Source: Brasenia schreberi | Taxonomy: Eukaryota; Streptophyta; Magnoliopsida; Nymphaeales; Cabombaceae | Reading direction: 5' to 3' | Length of the DNA stretch: 64,000 nucleotides | Assembly (NCBI GenBank): GCA_036023115.1 | Contig: JAYKKT010000059.1 | Location: 3,944,001 to 4,008,000 of the forward strand | Part shown: positions 12,434 through 23,975 of the stretch, in pieces | Numbering within the stretch: position 1 is the first letter of the stretch | How the letters are laid out: the number at the start of each line of letters is the position of its first letter | Translations under genes and position numbers: made by a program | Notes under the pieces: model-generated | Databases searched by the model: none | Seen by the model: the letters and a program-made list of their open reading frames with translations, nothing else | What the model was told of the DNA's origin: nothing

Positions 12434-13679
12434 ACGAGAGTTGTTAGACTCTTGTTAACGTTTTTTTACTATTTTGATCGTTCATCTTTTTTATTGAATG
12501 GCTTATATTAAAAAATAAAAAATTAATTATATCTTTCTTAAAAGAGAAAAGTATAAATTATATTTTATAACCATTCGATAAAAAAATGAACAATCTATAT
12601 AAGAAAAAAGAGCTCACATGAATGAGAGTCCAACAATTATTCTCTCATATAGAAGTGGCAAAAGCCTGTGTACAATGGACAATGATGCACACTCACATAA
12701 AGGGGTAGCCCCATTACAATTATTATAGCGGGATCCGTCCATTTGTGCCGTGTGCACATCGTGTTATATATACACACACGACAGAGAGGTGGAAGGCCAC
12801 TTGTTCTCAGTTTTAAAAGCTTGATCTCTGCTACTTTTAAGGTGTGGTTTCAGAGAAGAACCAACGATTAGTTCTGCAGTTATTGTCTCCCTTCATTAAA
12901 TGTTTTTAGGTTTTTCGGAACAGAATATGATTTTGCTTGTTGAGAGTTATACGTTAAAATAATATGATCTATCACATTAAAGACTAAAGAATCCATGCAG
13001 CTAATCCACCTAATTTTAGGTCAAACGGAATGAACACTTATAAGCCACGAACTATTATTTCCATTGCATAAGAAAACTGCTACTTATATGCAAAAAGTAA
13101 GAAAAGAAAGATCTCTCTCTCCGCCTGCTGTCTGCTTAGGGATTAAGCGGGTGACAGGTTCCAGAAAATGAGTATTGGCTTAGTAAATGATGCACGAGTT
13201 TTAAGAGTTGGAGTGCATCAATGGTGGACACTGTCCATGCTGTACACGCTGCAGGTAGAGACCTCTCTCTCTCTCTGTCTCTCGTGTCTGGTTAAGGATT
13301 ACGCGGGTGGCAGGTTCCACTGCACACAAACTGGGTGCGCAGGCATTAGCTTCTCGGATGTCCTCATCTGAGGAAGATGGTGCTTCCATGAGGTCTATAC
13401 ATGAATTACTACTCGGTACAAGAGCAAGAGCATCGTCCACCGCAGGCATCTTCCTACTAGCTTCTTTGCGATCTACTTCTGTTGGAAGACCCTTCTGTGA
13501 AAAATGGAAGCACGGAGGGATCTCATTCTGCATATTGCACGACTCCGGCTGGAGCATCGGGGTCTCCCCATCCATAGCCTGTAAGACCTTTGAATCCGTT
13601 GCTACAACTCTTTTCCTCCATTATTTTCTTGCTGTGACCGTGTGTTACTCTCACGGTCGTGCTGAGCTCTAAATTTCTT

Positions 13680-14373
13680 AGAATTTCAATGCAAATCTGC
13701 CCGAAGGTCAGACTGTCTTGGTTCTTTTTGACGTCATCAACAGCTAGGAATTCCCACTAAGGTAAGTCGCAACACCAATGAAGAAATCCTCTCGCTAAAG
13801 CTCAGGGTTCAGATCAGGTAGACGGATCCAAACCGGCAGTGTGGACGTCACTTGTAGCTTCCCCTCCATTTCCTGGTTTCCAGCGGTTCACCACCAAGGT
13901 CCTTCCGGCTGACTTCCATCCCCATTTCTTCAAAATGATCTCCACATCCTCCGAGTATTGAACCTTAATAAGGAATAATACATTCTTCCCGGCAATGAAT
14001 TTGATGTTAAAAATGTTTTACCATAGTCATCGAAGATTCTCAAAGATGAACTCTAACTCCTATCATTTTGTGGTGGTACGGCAAAATCTGCTAGTAAGGT
14101 CCATTTCCAAGGTTCCATCCACCTCTCGTAGGTTTCTCTTGGAATGACAAGATTGTTTTGGTCTTCTACCACTCGGACTGCAAGCATTTCCCCTTGCGAT
14201 TTCATCGGAGAACTATATATCCTCCGCCACCACCTGCAACCAAGTGTGGAGTTTTGATAGCGGAGCTCCACCATCCTTCCCCGTAGATGGTAGCTGCCCG
14301 TTGCCTCGGGGAGCTTTGTTCGCTCCTTCAGGAAAAACCACAAAAAGGTAGTGGGCAGCCCAACCATCACCAT
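13680..14373 (-). pseudogene. DUF4283-like retroelement-derived relic
   Basis: An open stretch at 14053-14373 encodes a basic, Trp-rich peptide with the blocks GCRWWRRIYSSP, NNLVIP and PWKWTLLADFAVPPQNDRS. It resembles, from memory, the DUF4283-type proteins linked to plant LINE or gag-like ORFs. Downstream, 13800-14000 continues the theme in shifted frames (ILKKWGW, LVVNRWKPG), so frameshifts have split it. No zinc knuckle or reverse transcriptase is attached. Function cannot be assigned; host-gene origin is not excluded. Confidence 0.45.
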
Positions 14374-14686
14374 AAATAGTTAGTGGGTGCCAACTTCAAT
14401 GAATAAGGATGAAGCATGCTTGAAACCCAAAGTGAAGTTTGGAAGCCGATAATATACCAGGACACTTGTTGAATTTCACAAAAAAAAATAGCAAATAAAT
14501 ATATTTTCCAAAATAAAAAAAACTCCTGCTTCAATAAACTCTGGCTGGTAAATGAACCAAGCAGAGGTTCGTGGCTTGTTCGTCAACTCTTATGGTCTCA
14601 TTCATGTTCGGCTCTTTATCTCATTTGAGTTGAGCTGAACATGAGCTATTCGTTAAAACTGCAACATGATATTAAGCAAAAAAAAA

Positions 14687-15207
14687 ACGTAATTTCTTTA
14701 TTAGACATTAAATCTGCATCTAAAACTGCAACATGTGATCATTCAGTTACACTACACGCCCAATTCGTTGGTTAACACGGTTTGTAGCATATATATATAT
14801 AAAAATTCTACATGTTTCCCTAAATGAGTTGATATGACCCCAAGCCCAACACGAATAAGCTTGTCCATGTTCATCCTATCTAGTTTTACGCATCAGCTCA
14901 TCTTCCAATCATTTGCATCACAAATAAGCTTGTCACGAGTTGTTTCCCTAAACGTAATTTCTTTATTAGACATTAAATCTGCATCTAAAACTGCAACATG
15001 TGATCATTCAGTTACACTACACGCCCAATTCGTTGGTTAACATGGTTTGTAGCATATATGTATATAAAAATTCTACATGTTTCCCTAAATGAGTTGATAT
15101 GACCCCAAGCCCAACACGAATAAGCTTGTCCATGTTCATCCTATCTAGTTTTACGCATCAGCTCATCTTCCAGTCATTTGCATCACAAATAAGCTTGTCA
15201 CGAGTTG
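14687..15207. repeat. Tandem duplication, 265-bp period, two copies
   Basis: Copy 1 at 14687-14942 and copy 2 at 14952-15207 differ at about three positions over 256 bases and are joined by TTTCCCTAA. Near-identity points to a recent duplication. The unit has no coding sequence and carries a TA microsatellite. Confidence 0.9.
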
Positions 15208-15709
15208 AACCAAGCTGAATCACAAGCTGGTCCTGCCATAGAATTAAAAACTAACAAGGTTGCTCTTCCAACATTAGCTAAAACCCATCTTTTACCCCAA
15301 AAGCATCCCCAGTTGCAAGCCACATAAAACAGACAGACTCGCACCAAAACTAGTATGTATTTGGAGATGAAACTCATCTACGAGGCTTATTCTTACCATT
15401 CGCACAGCATAAAACACTAGAGAGAGAGAGAGAGAGGAGATCCGATTTGAAATAGTTCGCTAGAGTTTGGCATCCTATCTTTTCAGTTATCAGATAAATG
15501 AATACAAAAAAGCGGATAAACAGGAAACAACAGGTTAGCACATAATTCAGGCCACAAACAGCCTACCAATAAATGACAGCAGAAGAAATAGCTGCAGCAT
15601 TATGCGAATGAATGATGAATACAAATAAATTGAGCTCATGAGGGGAAAAGATCATGGGTATGAGCTATGCACACAACAACAATTTAGCAACCGATTTTCA
15701 GGAACCACT

Positions 15710-18700
15710 TCAAAAGGTAGTACTGCTTTCGCTAGCAGATATCGAAGATCCTTCTGACTTAACATGGCCACCTCTACTAATATCAAGACCCTGCATCCGT
15801 CCGATGGATTCTTGCTGGATATTTTCAGAAAGCACATGCGTATGTGCAAGCATTTGGTTGTTAATGGCGAACTGTGATGGATGAAACTGCGGTTGAAGTA
15901 TGTTGTGGCGAGTTGCTTGAGCTGGAAAGGAAGCTGGATTCATGGGCATATGCAGTCCCCCCAAGTTGAATGCCTCAGCAGAGTTCGGTACTATTTCGCC
16001 AGTGGCAATCTTCAGCATTTGAACTTCCTCCCTGAGGACGTTATTTAGGGCTGCAAATGTAAGCAGATGATTGGATATTATTCAAGTAAGCATATGAAGA
16101 CCGGCATGTAATGGCACATTGTCTCAGACAAGATTAGACCAAGAACAAAGCCAAGCCTTTTCTGGTGCGGGGTTGGCTACATAGATTCTTCGCCTTGATC
16201 TTGTGTTGACAAGGGCTAAAATAAGTTCAAAGCACGATCTCCTTTATAATCTTTTGAGAATAACTCAAATTCAAAACAAAGATCTGTGATGTTGACAAAC
16301 TTCACAAAGGATTGGTTGAAGATCAGCATATGGAAGAACCTGACACAGATACTTGGAGCATTTTTTCTGCATCCTAATGCAGACATTTACCTGGCAGAAG
16401 TTAAAGTTTAACAGCTTGATAAAGAATTTTTTCCATCACATAGATGGTAGTTTGGCTCTGCACTCAAATCACTGATATCCAGTCTTTTCATAATGAATGA
16501 ATCTCGAGTTTCATGCGTTTCTGACATAAAAATCAGGTTGTTTGACAAATCTTGTGATAAACCAACAGAAATAAAGTTCCCGTTCTATTTTGTTCACTGA
16601 ATCCGTTGGATGACAATGACCTTGCACTAAAATAGCACGGGGTCTTTACTGGAACAAGAAAATGAAGCCAAACGCCATGGCCTCTGCAGTAAGGAAATCT
16701 AAAAGTGAAACTGAACATACCATCACGTAACTGAGCTTGCTGTTCCATTGCCTGCAACCGAAGCTTAAGTTCTGCATTCTCGGCAGTCAACCCATTTGTG
16801 TCTCGCTGTCCAATAATAGAGCTATTATATCTTCAATATGTTCTAAAAAATGGAAAGATAATTTAACAAAATAAAGATTTCCAAAAGTGAAGCTATGATT
16901 TTCCACAACAACAACAACAAACAACAAAATTAAGCCCTTTCCCATACTAGACGGGGTCGGCTAGAAGCTATGATTTCCCTTGGGATAAAAAAGAGAAGCA
17001 TTGTGTAATGTTACATACACCTGCAAAACAACAACTAAGTCTTTTTCCATACTAGACGGGGTCAGCTACCTGGATTCTTTGTTTCCACATAGCCCTATCA
17101 TGTGCCATGTTAGCAGTTAACTTACAATAAGCTAGATCATTATTTATTGTTTCTTTTCAACACTTTTGTGGTCGTCCTCTACCTCTTTTAATACCTTCAA
17201 AATCTATCTTTTCATACCTTCTTACCGGTTCTTCTTTTGATCTTCTTTCTATATGTCCAAACCATCTTAAACAATATTCTCTCATTTTATCCTCTATTGG
17301 TGTCACTCCTAATTTGTTTCTACTAACCTCATTATGTATACGGTCTTTCCTTGTATGACCACTCATCCATCTCAACATCTTCATTTATGTCACATACATT
17401 TTTTGTACATGTTGATGATTAACTGCCCAATACTCATAACCATAAAACATGACAAGTCTAATTGTTGTTATATAATATTTATCTTTTAACTTTAATGGTA
17501 TCTTCTTGTCACAAAGAATACCTTATGCTCCTCTCCATTTTAACCAACCAGCATTAATTTTATACTTAACATCTCCATCACTCTGAAAAATTGACCCTAG
17601 GTATTTAAAACTTTCCTTTTGAGATGCAATGTGTGCCAATTTTAATTTCTGTGCCCTCTGAAGTAACCAAATGATCGAACTTACATTCTATATATTCTAT
17701 CTTTGTTCTACTAAGTCAGAAGTCTTTACTTTCTAATGTTTCTCTCCATAGTTCCAAATTTATATTAATTTTTTCCTTATACTCCTCCACTAACATAATG
17801 TCATCTGCAAATAACATACACCAAGGTACTTCATCTTGAATATGTTTTGTTAACTCATCAATCACCATTATAAATAAGTATGGACTTAAAGTTGATCCTT
17901 AGATACATACAGCTGCAGTTACAAAAATTAACTACTTTCCATAACCAAGATATCCAACATATACAACTATACGTCAAACTCAATAACCACCTAGTTCCAA
18001 AACGGTTTAATTTAAACTCCAAAGCTAAGACATCGTACAGCTCCACCACAATATTGACTTTCAATCGTCACAACTCTGAAGTCAGTGGCATGTTAAATTA
18101 TTTATTTTGCTAGATTCATGCTTAGTTTGGAATCCATGTAGCCGATCCAGTCTAGTATGGGAAAAGGCTTAGTTGTAGTTGTAGTAGCATGCTTGGCATA
18201 CTAACAAACAAATACAATGTAGGATTCACATGGTTTGAATTTGCAATGGAGCTGCAGATATAAACTATTTGTCGTAGCTAGCCAGCAAGCATAAACCAAG
18301 ATGTTCGCCGACAAATAGATACTATGTTTGAGGTTGTATAAAAGTTTAGATATGCAGCGAGTCACCCAACTCCACCTATATGGAGGGCTTTCCCTTGCAT
18401 AGATAGTATCATGCCAAATGAGGAAGATTGTGTTGGATACTTGGCAGGACGGAACTTCTTTGATCTTTTACCTTGGCAATCTTTCCAGCACTGGTGCACT
18501 GACCTTATCACATTACAGAAGCATGGTTGAGAGTAGTACTTTATGGGTGACATTTTTCAAAGTCCTCATGTTGCACCCTACAGTTGACCGCTAGTGTTGG
18601 AAATGGAGGTGTGGTTAACGTGGTGCAACAGATCATCCAACTCACAAACCACCTCATAATGGCACTACTTGTTCTAAATGTAAATGAGCAAATACCCACA

Positions 18701-21477
18701 GTAGTTTGCAAAAGTTCCACATGTATTAAATTCAGTACTCCTAATCCAGAAGGTGACTGCTTATAGTGGCTGTATTATTCATTTTTCTGTATTCACGAGT
18801 GAAAGAATGACACACCAAAGAAATCTATGCTTCAAGTGATTTGAATCTGAAGTGCAGCATGTCATTAATTGAGCAACATAAAGAATTCAGTACACCTTCA
18901 GTCCTAAAAGCTTATAAAATTTACTCTTTCCAAAAGAAACATCTTTCTACTGGCAAAAAGTAAGAATTGATCTAGGGAAGATTTAAACTAAGCTTCACAA
19001 GATAGGTAAGTGGATACTCTGAATTATGTTTCAAAAACTAACCATAAGTTACAGCTAACCTGGAATAGGGTGAGTTGAGCTGAAAGAGTAGTAGCTTCTG
19101 TCTGAAGGTTTTGTACCTTGCGCTCCAGTTCCAATATATATCGAGCCTTTCTTTCTTTCGAGCAAGCAGCAGACTGACGATTAGCCAGAATCCTAGGAAC
19201 ATGAGAAGAAAATTGGAATTAAAATTCCAAGAGAAACTAAGTTATCCTTCTCAAAATTTTAGAAGATCAAAAGAATGTTTTCTTGTGATGGACTCTGTTT
19301 GCCCATAACCAGAAGAAGCACAATCAGCTAATGTTGCATAACCATGAAAGCTGTAATCTATCTCACTTTTACACATATGTAGACATAGCTACTTACCTAG
19401 ACAGGTACAACGTTCTGGACAATTATTTTGAAATGGAAAAGAAATTAGTTCTTTCATCCGCATGTCTCACAAACAAAACAAGAGCTATTTGGACACTAAA
19501 GAATAACTATACCAGAACATTGTAAGGATACCAGCAATACAGATGTGTTTGCTTTCACAAAACCAGAGACTTTCCTCAGAAAATGGAAACAGGAGATCTC
19601 TTTCCTGGGACCTCAATTTCAACACCTACATTCAACTCCATGCTGAATCTTTTCACATATAGGAGGTTCAAATTTATTCTCCATTAAGGAGGCTGTGCAG
19701 CAGCTGCTTCCTTGGCGTGCCCTTCCACATGTGACACCGCAAATCATCTGATATCTTCATATTGCGTCCAGCCTAGCATGCTCTTGCATGCGGTATTGTT
19801 ATTGGGAATTTCTGATGCATCCTTCATGCTCCACAAACATTTACTTACTCCTTTTGCCTTTTTAATTTCTCTAACCAAATACAATTACTCGTCTGATACA
19901 AACGTCCCTCAAAAGTTTCCTCCCTAACCTCTTTTCAATTGCGATCTGAACATGGAAACCAAATCGCTCTCTAGCAGAACTCAGCCTCCTCTTTCCATTT
20001 TGATGTTCCTATGCTCTTTGGTAACTGGGATCTCACGCATGAGGCCATCCTCAACTATTGTGATAGCATCAACATAATCTCAATCACCGATTTGTTTAGA
20101 ACAGTCACAGACTCACAATAAATCGAAACCTCAAAAGTTTTGACATCATAAGATAACCAAGAATGCCAAAATAAACTACAAAATGGACCATATGTCACAT
20201 AGACAATTTGGTTATCATCAGAGAATATCTGGTTCCCAACAATTAACTATACGAGTCCTAGAATTTACCAGATCCTTAACTATTTTCATTCCTCACTCTG
20301 ACTAGATTATCGGATTCAAACCATTTGTTACTTCTTTGTTGTGACCACCGTTATGACTGTTGCCTCAAAGAATCAGGCAACCAAACCAAGACAACATTTT
20401 TTGACGATTCCTGTCACTGTAATCCGAAAGCTACTATGAATTAAGCTACTTTGCAAGTTTTAGCTAGCGGTTTCATTCAATACACGACCATGTACTATCT
20501 TTTCCTACTACGTACAGTGCAAGAAACGACAAAGTTTGACACACTAATCACAAGAGAACAATTCAACAGAACCACACCTTACAATCATCGTCACCAACAT
20601 CATCCTTCGGTTAAACAGCTATATTATATCTCGTTTTAGATAGCGACACTACAACCAACCACCAACATAAATCCAAAACTTGGACCTACATCAAAAGTTG
20701 GCGAAAGACCATCCCGTCAAGACAGGTTTCTTTTCCTTCTTCAGATCTTTCAAACTTTAAAATTCAACCAGCAAAGTTGATTAACATCCATCAGCCAACA
20801 ACCCAAGAAGGGAAAAAGAGAAAAATAAGAAGAAACCCACTTGTCTATCAACGCCATTCACGAATCAACAGCTCCATAAAATAAAACGTCCAACATATCG
20901 CCGATCAGACGCCAGAATCGAACACCCATTTCAAAACACAACAAATTCGAAACGGATTTCTCAATTCAGAAGAGAAAACGAAGAGAAAATGGAAGATCAA
21001 GAAACCTTACCTCTTGGCTCGCTTCGGATCGAAGGCCGCGAGCTCGGCGAGCTTCTCCGCGGACATTGCCTTCTTCACATCCGCCATTACTCCGAACAAC
21101 CCATCCGCTCTCATGCACGCCGACCCATCTACGGAATTGCTATGCCGGTGCCGCGGATTCCTCTCCTCCGGCGGCACCGGGCCGTCCACATTCCGGTAAT
21201 CCTTGGACGAGATCTCCAGCGCCTTCTTGCCATCCCCCGACTTCGAATCGTTGCTGGTAGTGGACGACCCGAGCTTCTCTATGTCCATGAACGTGCAGAA
21301 GAGATCGTCGACATCTTCTTCTTCCTTCTCTGCCTCCTCCCTCGTTCTCGCGACGGCTGAGTCAGAGGGAGCGGCGGAGAAGGACGTCCCCGGAGGGAAG
21401 CCGGCGATGTCACCGGGGCCGAGACGGAGGGTGGCTTCAGATTGGGATCGCCGGTGGTGCATCAATGATGTTTGCAT
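15710..21477 (-). CDS. bZIP18: Group I bZIP transcription factor (bZIP18/52, VIP1/RF2-like), four exons
   Basis: Nuclear DNA-binding regulator of the plant group I bZIP family. Exons on the minus strand: 21477-21011, 19192-19060, 16805-16721, 16050-15710, all GT-AG with matching phases, giving 341 residues (Arabidopsis bZIP18 has about 337). Exon 1 has an HRRSQSE phospho-site-like start and an acidic [14 protein letters not shown] block, then AFDPKRAKR. Exon 2 has the basic region ([19 protein letters not shown]) and the start of the zipper; exon 3 continues the zipper ([15 protein letters not shown]); exon 4 ends with [10 protein letters not shown] and SESSTTF, as in bZIP18. Asn-x7-Lys instead of Asn-x7-Arg is the group I hallmark. 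The residue normally Arg in AARSK is Cys here. The start is fixed by an in-frame TAA at 21487-21489. The 1.8-kb first intron and 2.25-kb second intron are long, and RTE LINE pieces sit in the second and third introns. Confidence 0.95.
16145..16205 (-). mobile_element. Diverged RTE LINE 3'-end scrap in bZIP intron 3
   Basis: Contains AAGCCTTTTCTGGTGCGGGG and GGCTACATAGATTCTTCG, a diverged version of the RTE 3' end in minus orientation. Older than the other copies by sequence divergence. Confidence 0.55.
16905..16963 (-). mobile_element. 59-bp RTE LINE insertion with intact TSD (bZIP intron 2)
   Basis: Only the last ~40 bases of the RTE 3' end plus its (TTG)n tail are present, in minus orientation. 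The flanks GAAGCTATGATTTTCC (16889-16904) and GAAGCTATGATTTCC (16964-16978) are a target-site duplication. It lies in the second intron of the bZIP gene, same strand as the gene. Confidence 0.85.
17026..17903 (-). mobile_element. 5'-truncated RTE LINE in bZIP intron 2
   Basis: About 880 bases of the RTE 3' part in minus orientation, covering the C-terminal part of the reverse-transcriptase ORF (a frame at 17157-17384 reads [16 protein letters not shown]) and the 3' tail. The flanks TACATACACCTGCA and TACATACAGCTGCA (17012-17025, 17904-17917) are a 14-base TSD with one mismatch. Several stops. Confidence 0.85.
18125..18190 (+). mobile_element. RTE LINE 3'-end fragment in bZIP intron 2
   Basis: Plus-strand copy of the terminal RTE sequence (GAATCCATGTAGCCGATCC, then GGGAAAAGGCTTAG) with a TTGTAG tail. 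Flanks CATGCTTAG and CATGCTTGG may be a short TSD. It is in the opposite orientation to the two preceding copies. Confidence 0.75.
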
Positions 21478-21547
21478 CCGTGAGGGTTACCTGCACACCT
21501 AATTCACCACCATGGTATTCTAGGAAATGTAAGAAATTTTATATTAC

Positions 21548-21645
21548 AGTTACAGCCCCAGAGGGGCTCAGCTCAATGACTCTTTACAAGGTCAGGAGTT
21601 CGATACCAGGGTATGCATCTTGTACTTGACAAGGCTAGTCTCGAA
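21548..21645 (+). mobile_element. tRNA-derived SINE-like copy
   Basis: GGCTCAGCTCAATGACTC followed by GAGTTCGATACC gives the A-box/B-box order, then a TTGTACTTGACAAGG tail. Same family as 3325 and 26690. Confidence 0.5.
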
Positions 21646-21689
21646 CCGGCAGTTTGAAAGTGTGCCTTCTCAATTTCTCAGAACCATGA

Positions 21690-22320
21690 ACCCTAACCTG
21701 GACGCAGCCGGGTTTCGAACCGATCTGACGGTTTTATCCAAAACCCAACCGGGAAGAGAATCAACTACAACCGAACCCAGAACCAAGGACCACCCTTTGA
21801 GGTTCTAGCACCACCTTTCATGGAACCGGAATCAGGTCTAAACTGGAACAGGTTTAGACCGGAATTAGTGATTCTAAACCTCTGGATATATATTTATCAA
21901 AATCCTTTTTTGTTTCAAAATTTTTAATGAGTTTTGGCTCTGGGTTTTTTAGGATTCAAACTGGATCCCGTTAGATCCCGGTTTGATTCTAGGTTGTGGT
22001 TCTAGAAAAATGGGAGCTGGTGTCTCTACTGTAATCAAATCCAAATAGGGACTGGGCCAAAACCAGTTTAAAAGCAATGTTTTGGTTACAAGTTGAGTCC
22101 TAAACTATCCAGCACCAACCAAAATCACGAAAGATTTTAAAATTTTGAAAAAAATTGAAAAATATGGAATTGGCGGTTTAAAATCGCCCTTTCTAGTTTC
22201 ATAGAAGGCAGAACAGGAAGAAAATCCAGTAGTTCTCGGTTCATTAATTCTGATTCCAGCCGATTCCTGACCCAGTTTGATTCCAGTTGGAACTACCTGA
22301 CCGGTAACGGACCATGTCTA
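21690..22320. repeat. GGTTCC/GGAACC-rich dispersed element
   Basis: Many inverted GGAACCGG-type words, ending near GGACCATGTCTAGACAT. Member of the CATGGCCGG-bounded family; ends are blurred and it may be two overlapping copies. Confidence 0.4.
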
Positions 22321-22524
22321 GACATACCTATCAAAAAGAAAATGCTATAGTATGAGTACATGTTATTTTGGTTCTTTTCTGTGGTTTTAGAAAACAATAA
22401 ACATTAACATTTAATCCTCATTTGGTGCTTTCAAGTCAATCATCATTTCAATATAAAACCCACTTAATCCTCATTTATTAGTAGTTCTCATAATTTATAT
22501 GATTAATTTTTTATATTTAGCACT

Positions 22525-22625
22525 CAAGGTGTTAGCCCACCTAGCAGGGCTCTCGACTTGCATGTTGTAAACTGCAAGTTTGACTCTCGAGGTGTGCAGT
22601 TAGCTTCAGACTCCTATTGTAAAAA
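22525..22625 (+). mobile_element. tRNA-derived SINE-like copy
   Basis: TTAGCCCACCTAGCAGGG and then AAGTTTGACTCTCGAGG reproduce a tRNA head with A and B boxes. Degenerate. Confidence 0.45.
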
Positions 22626-22689
22626 AATAGTGCATGATATTTATACAAATTTTTCAAAAAATTACACTCGAGTTCTCCATGTTCGCTAC

Positions 22690-23975
22690 ATTGTTGTCCA
22701 AATGTAGTGAGTAAATTGCATAAAGGGTTCCCACATTTTCAACATAGATGGATGTAGGGGATAAGAAAACTAGTTATAGATAATAAGATTCATATTGGTA
22801 CTTGAAATATCAAAAGATTGACCGACAAACTAATGGAGGTGGTAGATAGTATTATTAGGAGAAAGATTCACATTCTATGATTACAAGAGACAAAGTTTGT
22901 TCGAAAAAAAGCAAAAGAGATTAAGAATACAAGTTTTAAATTATAATACTTAGAAAACAATAGACTCAAAATTGAGTTGATATTATTATAAATAAAGATT
23001 TAAATGATAGTATAGTCGATATACAATTATAAGGAGACCGAATTATGATGTGAAATTAGTGATAAAGAGTAAAGATTTTGAATATAGTTGTGTATATACA
23101 CCCAAAGTAAGAGTATAAGATAGCATAAATAAGGCATTTTAGGAAGAGTTAGATAAGGTAATTCAACAAATTTCACAAAAAAAGATTATTTATTTAGGAG
23201 GTGACTTAAATGGACATGTAAGTAAAGATGCATTAGGGTATTGATGTATTCATGAAAACAATGGTTTGAGAGATTTAAAGAGGAAGGGAGGATGATTTTA
23301 AATTTTACTATGGCATATGATCTCTTCATAGCAACACAATCTTCAAAAAACGAGATGAGCATTTAATTACTTAGGATATAGAAATTAAGATTGACACACA
23401 TTGCACTCCTCACGAGCAAAGTTTAGGAAAAAATGATGGAGATGTTACGCATAGAATTAATGAACATAGGTTAAAATGGAGAAAGATATAAGGTATTTTA
23501 TGTGACAAGAATATATTATTAAAGTTGAAAGGTAAATATTATAGAGCATCAATTAGACATGTTATATTTTATGGTTTCGAGTATTGGGTAGTTAATCATA
23601 ACATGTACAAAAGATTTCTGTGACAAAATGAAGATGTTGAAATGGATGAGTGATCACACAAGAAAAAATCGTATACATGATAAGGTTATTAGAAACAAAT
23701 TGTGAGTGGCACCAATCGAGGATAAAATGAGAAATTGTTTAAGATGGTTTGGACACGAAAAAAGATAACCAAAGAAAGCTCTAATAAAAGTATGAAAAAT
23801 TAGATTGTGAAAATGTTAAAAGAGGAATAATAAGATCACAAAAGTGTTGAAAAGAAACAATAAAGAATGATCCAGCTCATGTGTGTATAGCACGTAATAG
23901 GGCTCGGTGAAAACAAAGAATCCATGTAGTCAACCCTAGTATGAGAAAAGGCTTAGTTGTTGTAATTGTTGTCTC
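22690..23975 (+). mobile_element. RTE LINE copy with internal deletion of the RT region
   Basis: Starts with the 5' leader motif (CTACATTGTTGTCCAAATG), continues through the endonuclease ORF (frame pieces LMEVVDS, RRKIHIL, LQETKF, later GGDLNGH), then jumps near 23355-23375 to the 3' part (ATAGAAATTAAGATTG, homologous to 41930 in the near-full copy) and ends with the AAAAGGCTTAGTTGTTG tail. About 1.6 kb containing the reverse-transcriptase core is missing. Numerous stops and frameshifts. Confidence 0.8.

Larger units (their letters stand above)
11187..15709. other. Spacer between expansin and bZIP genes
   Basis: After the expansin 3' UTR the spacer holds a hAT-like element, a dispersed GTGACGGATTTATG repeat near 11966, a TA/GA microsatellite at 12398-12432, a DUF4283-like relic, a CTCGAG-type repeat near 14600 and a 265-bp tandem duplication. 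Between about 12440 and 13100 I see only AT-rich sequence. Frames of 121 and 124 aa on opposite strands at 13200-13670 overlap and are not convincing. Confidence 0.6.

Noticed and set aside
13201..13672. Overlapping 124-aa (-) and 121-aa (+) frames
   Set aside because: They occupy the same DNA on opposite strands and neither resembles a known protein or has a promoter or splice context.
20989..21502. Plus-strand frames of 123 and 99 aa over bZIP exon 1
   Set aside because: They are opposite-strand shadows of a well-supported bZIP exon.
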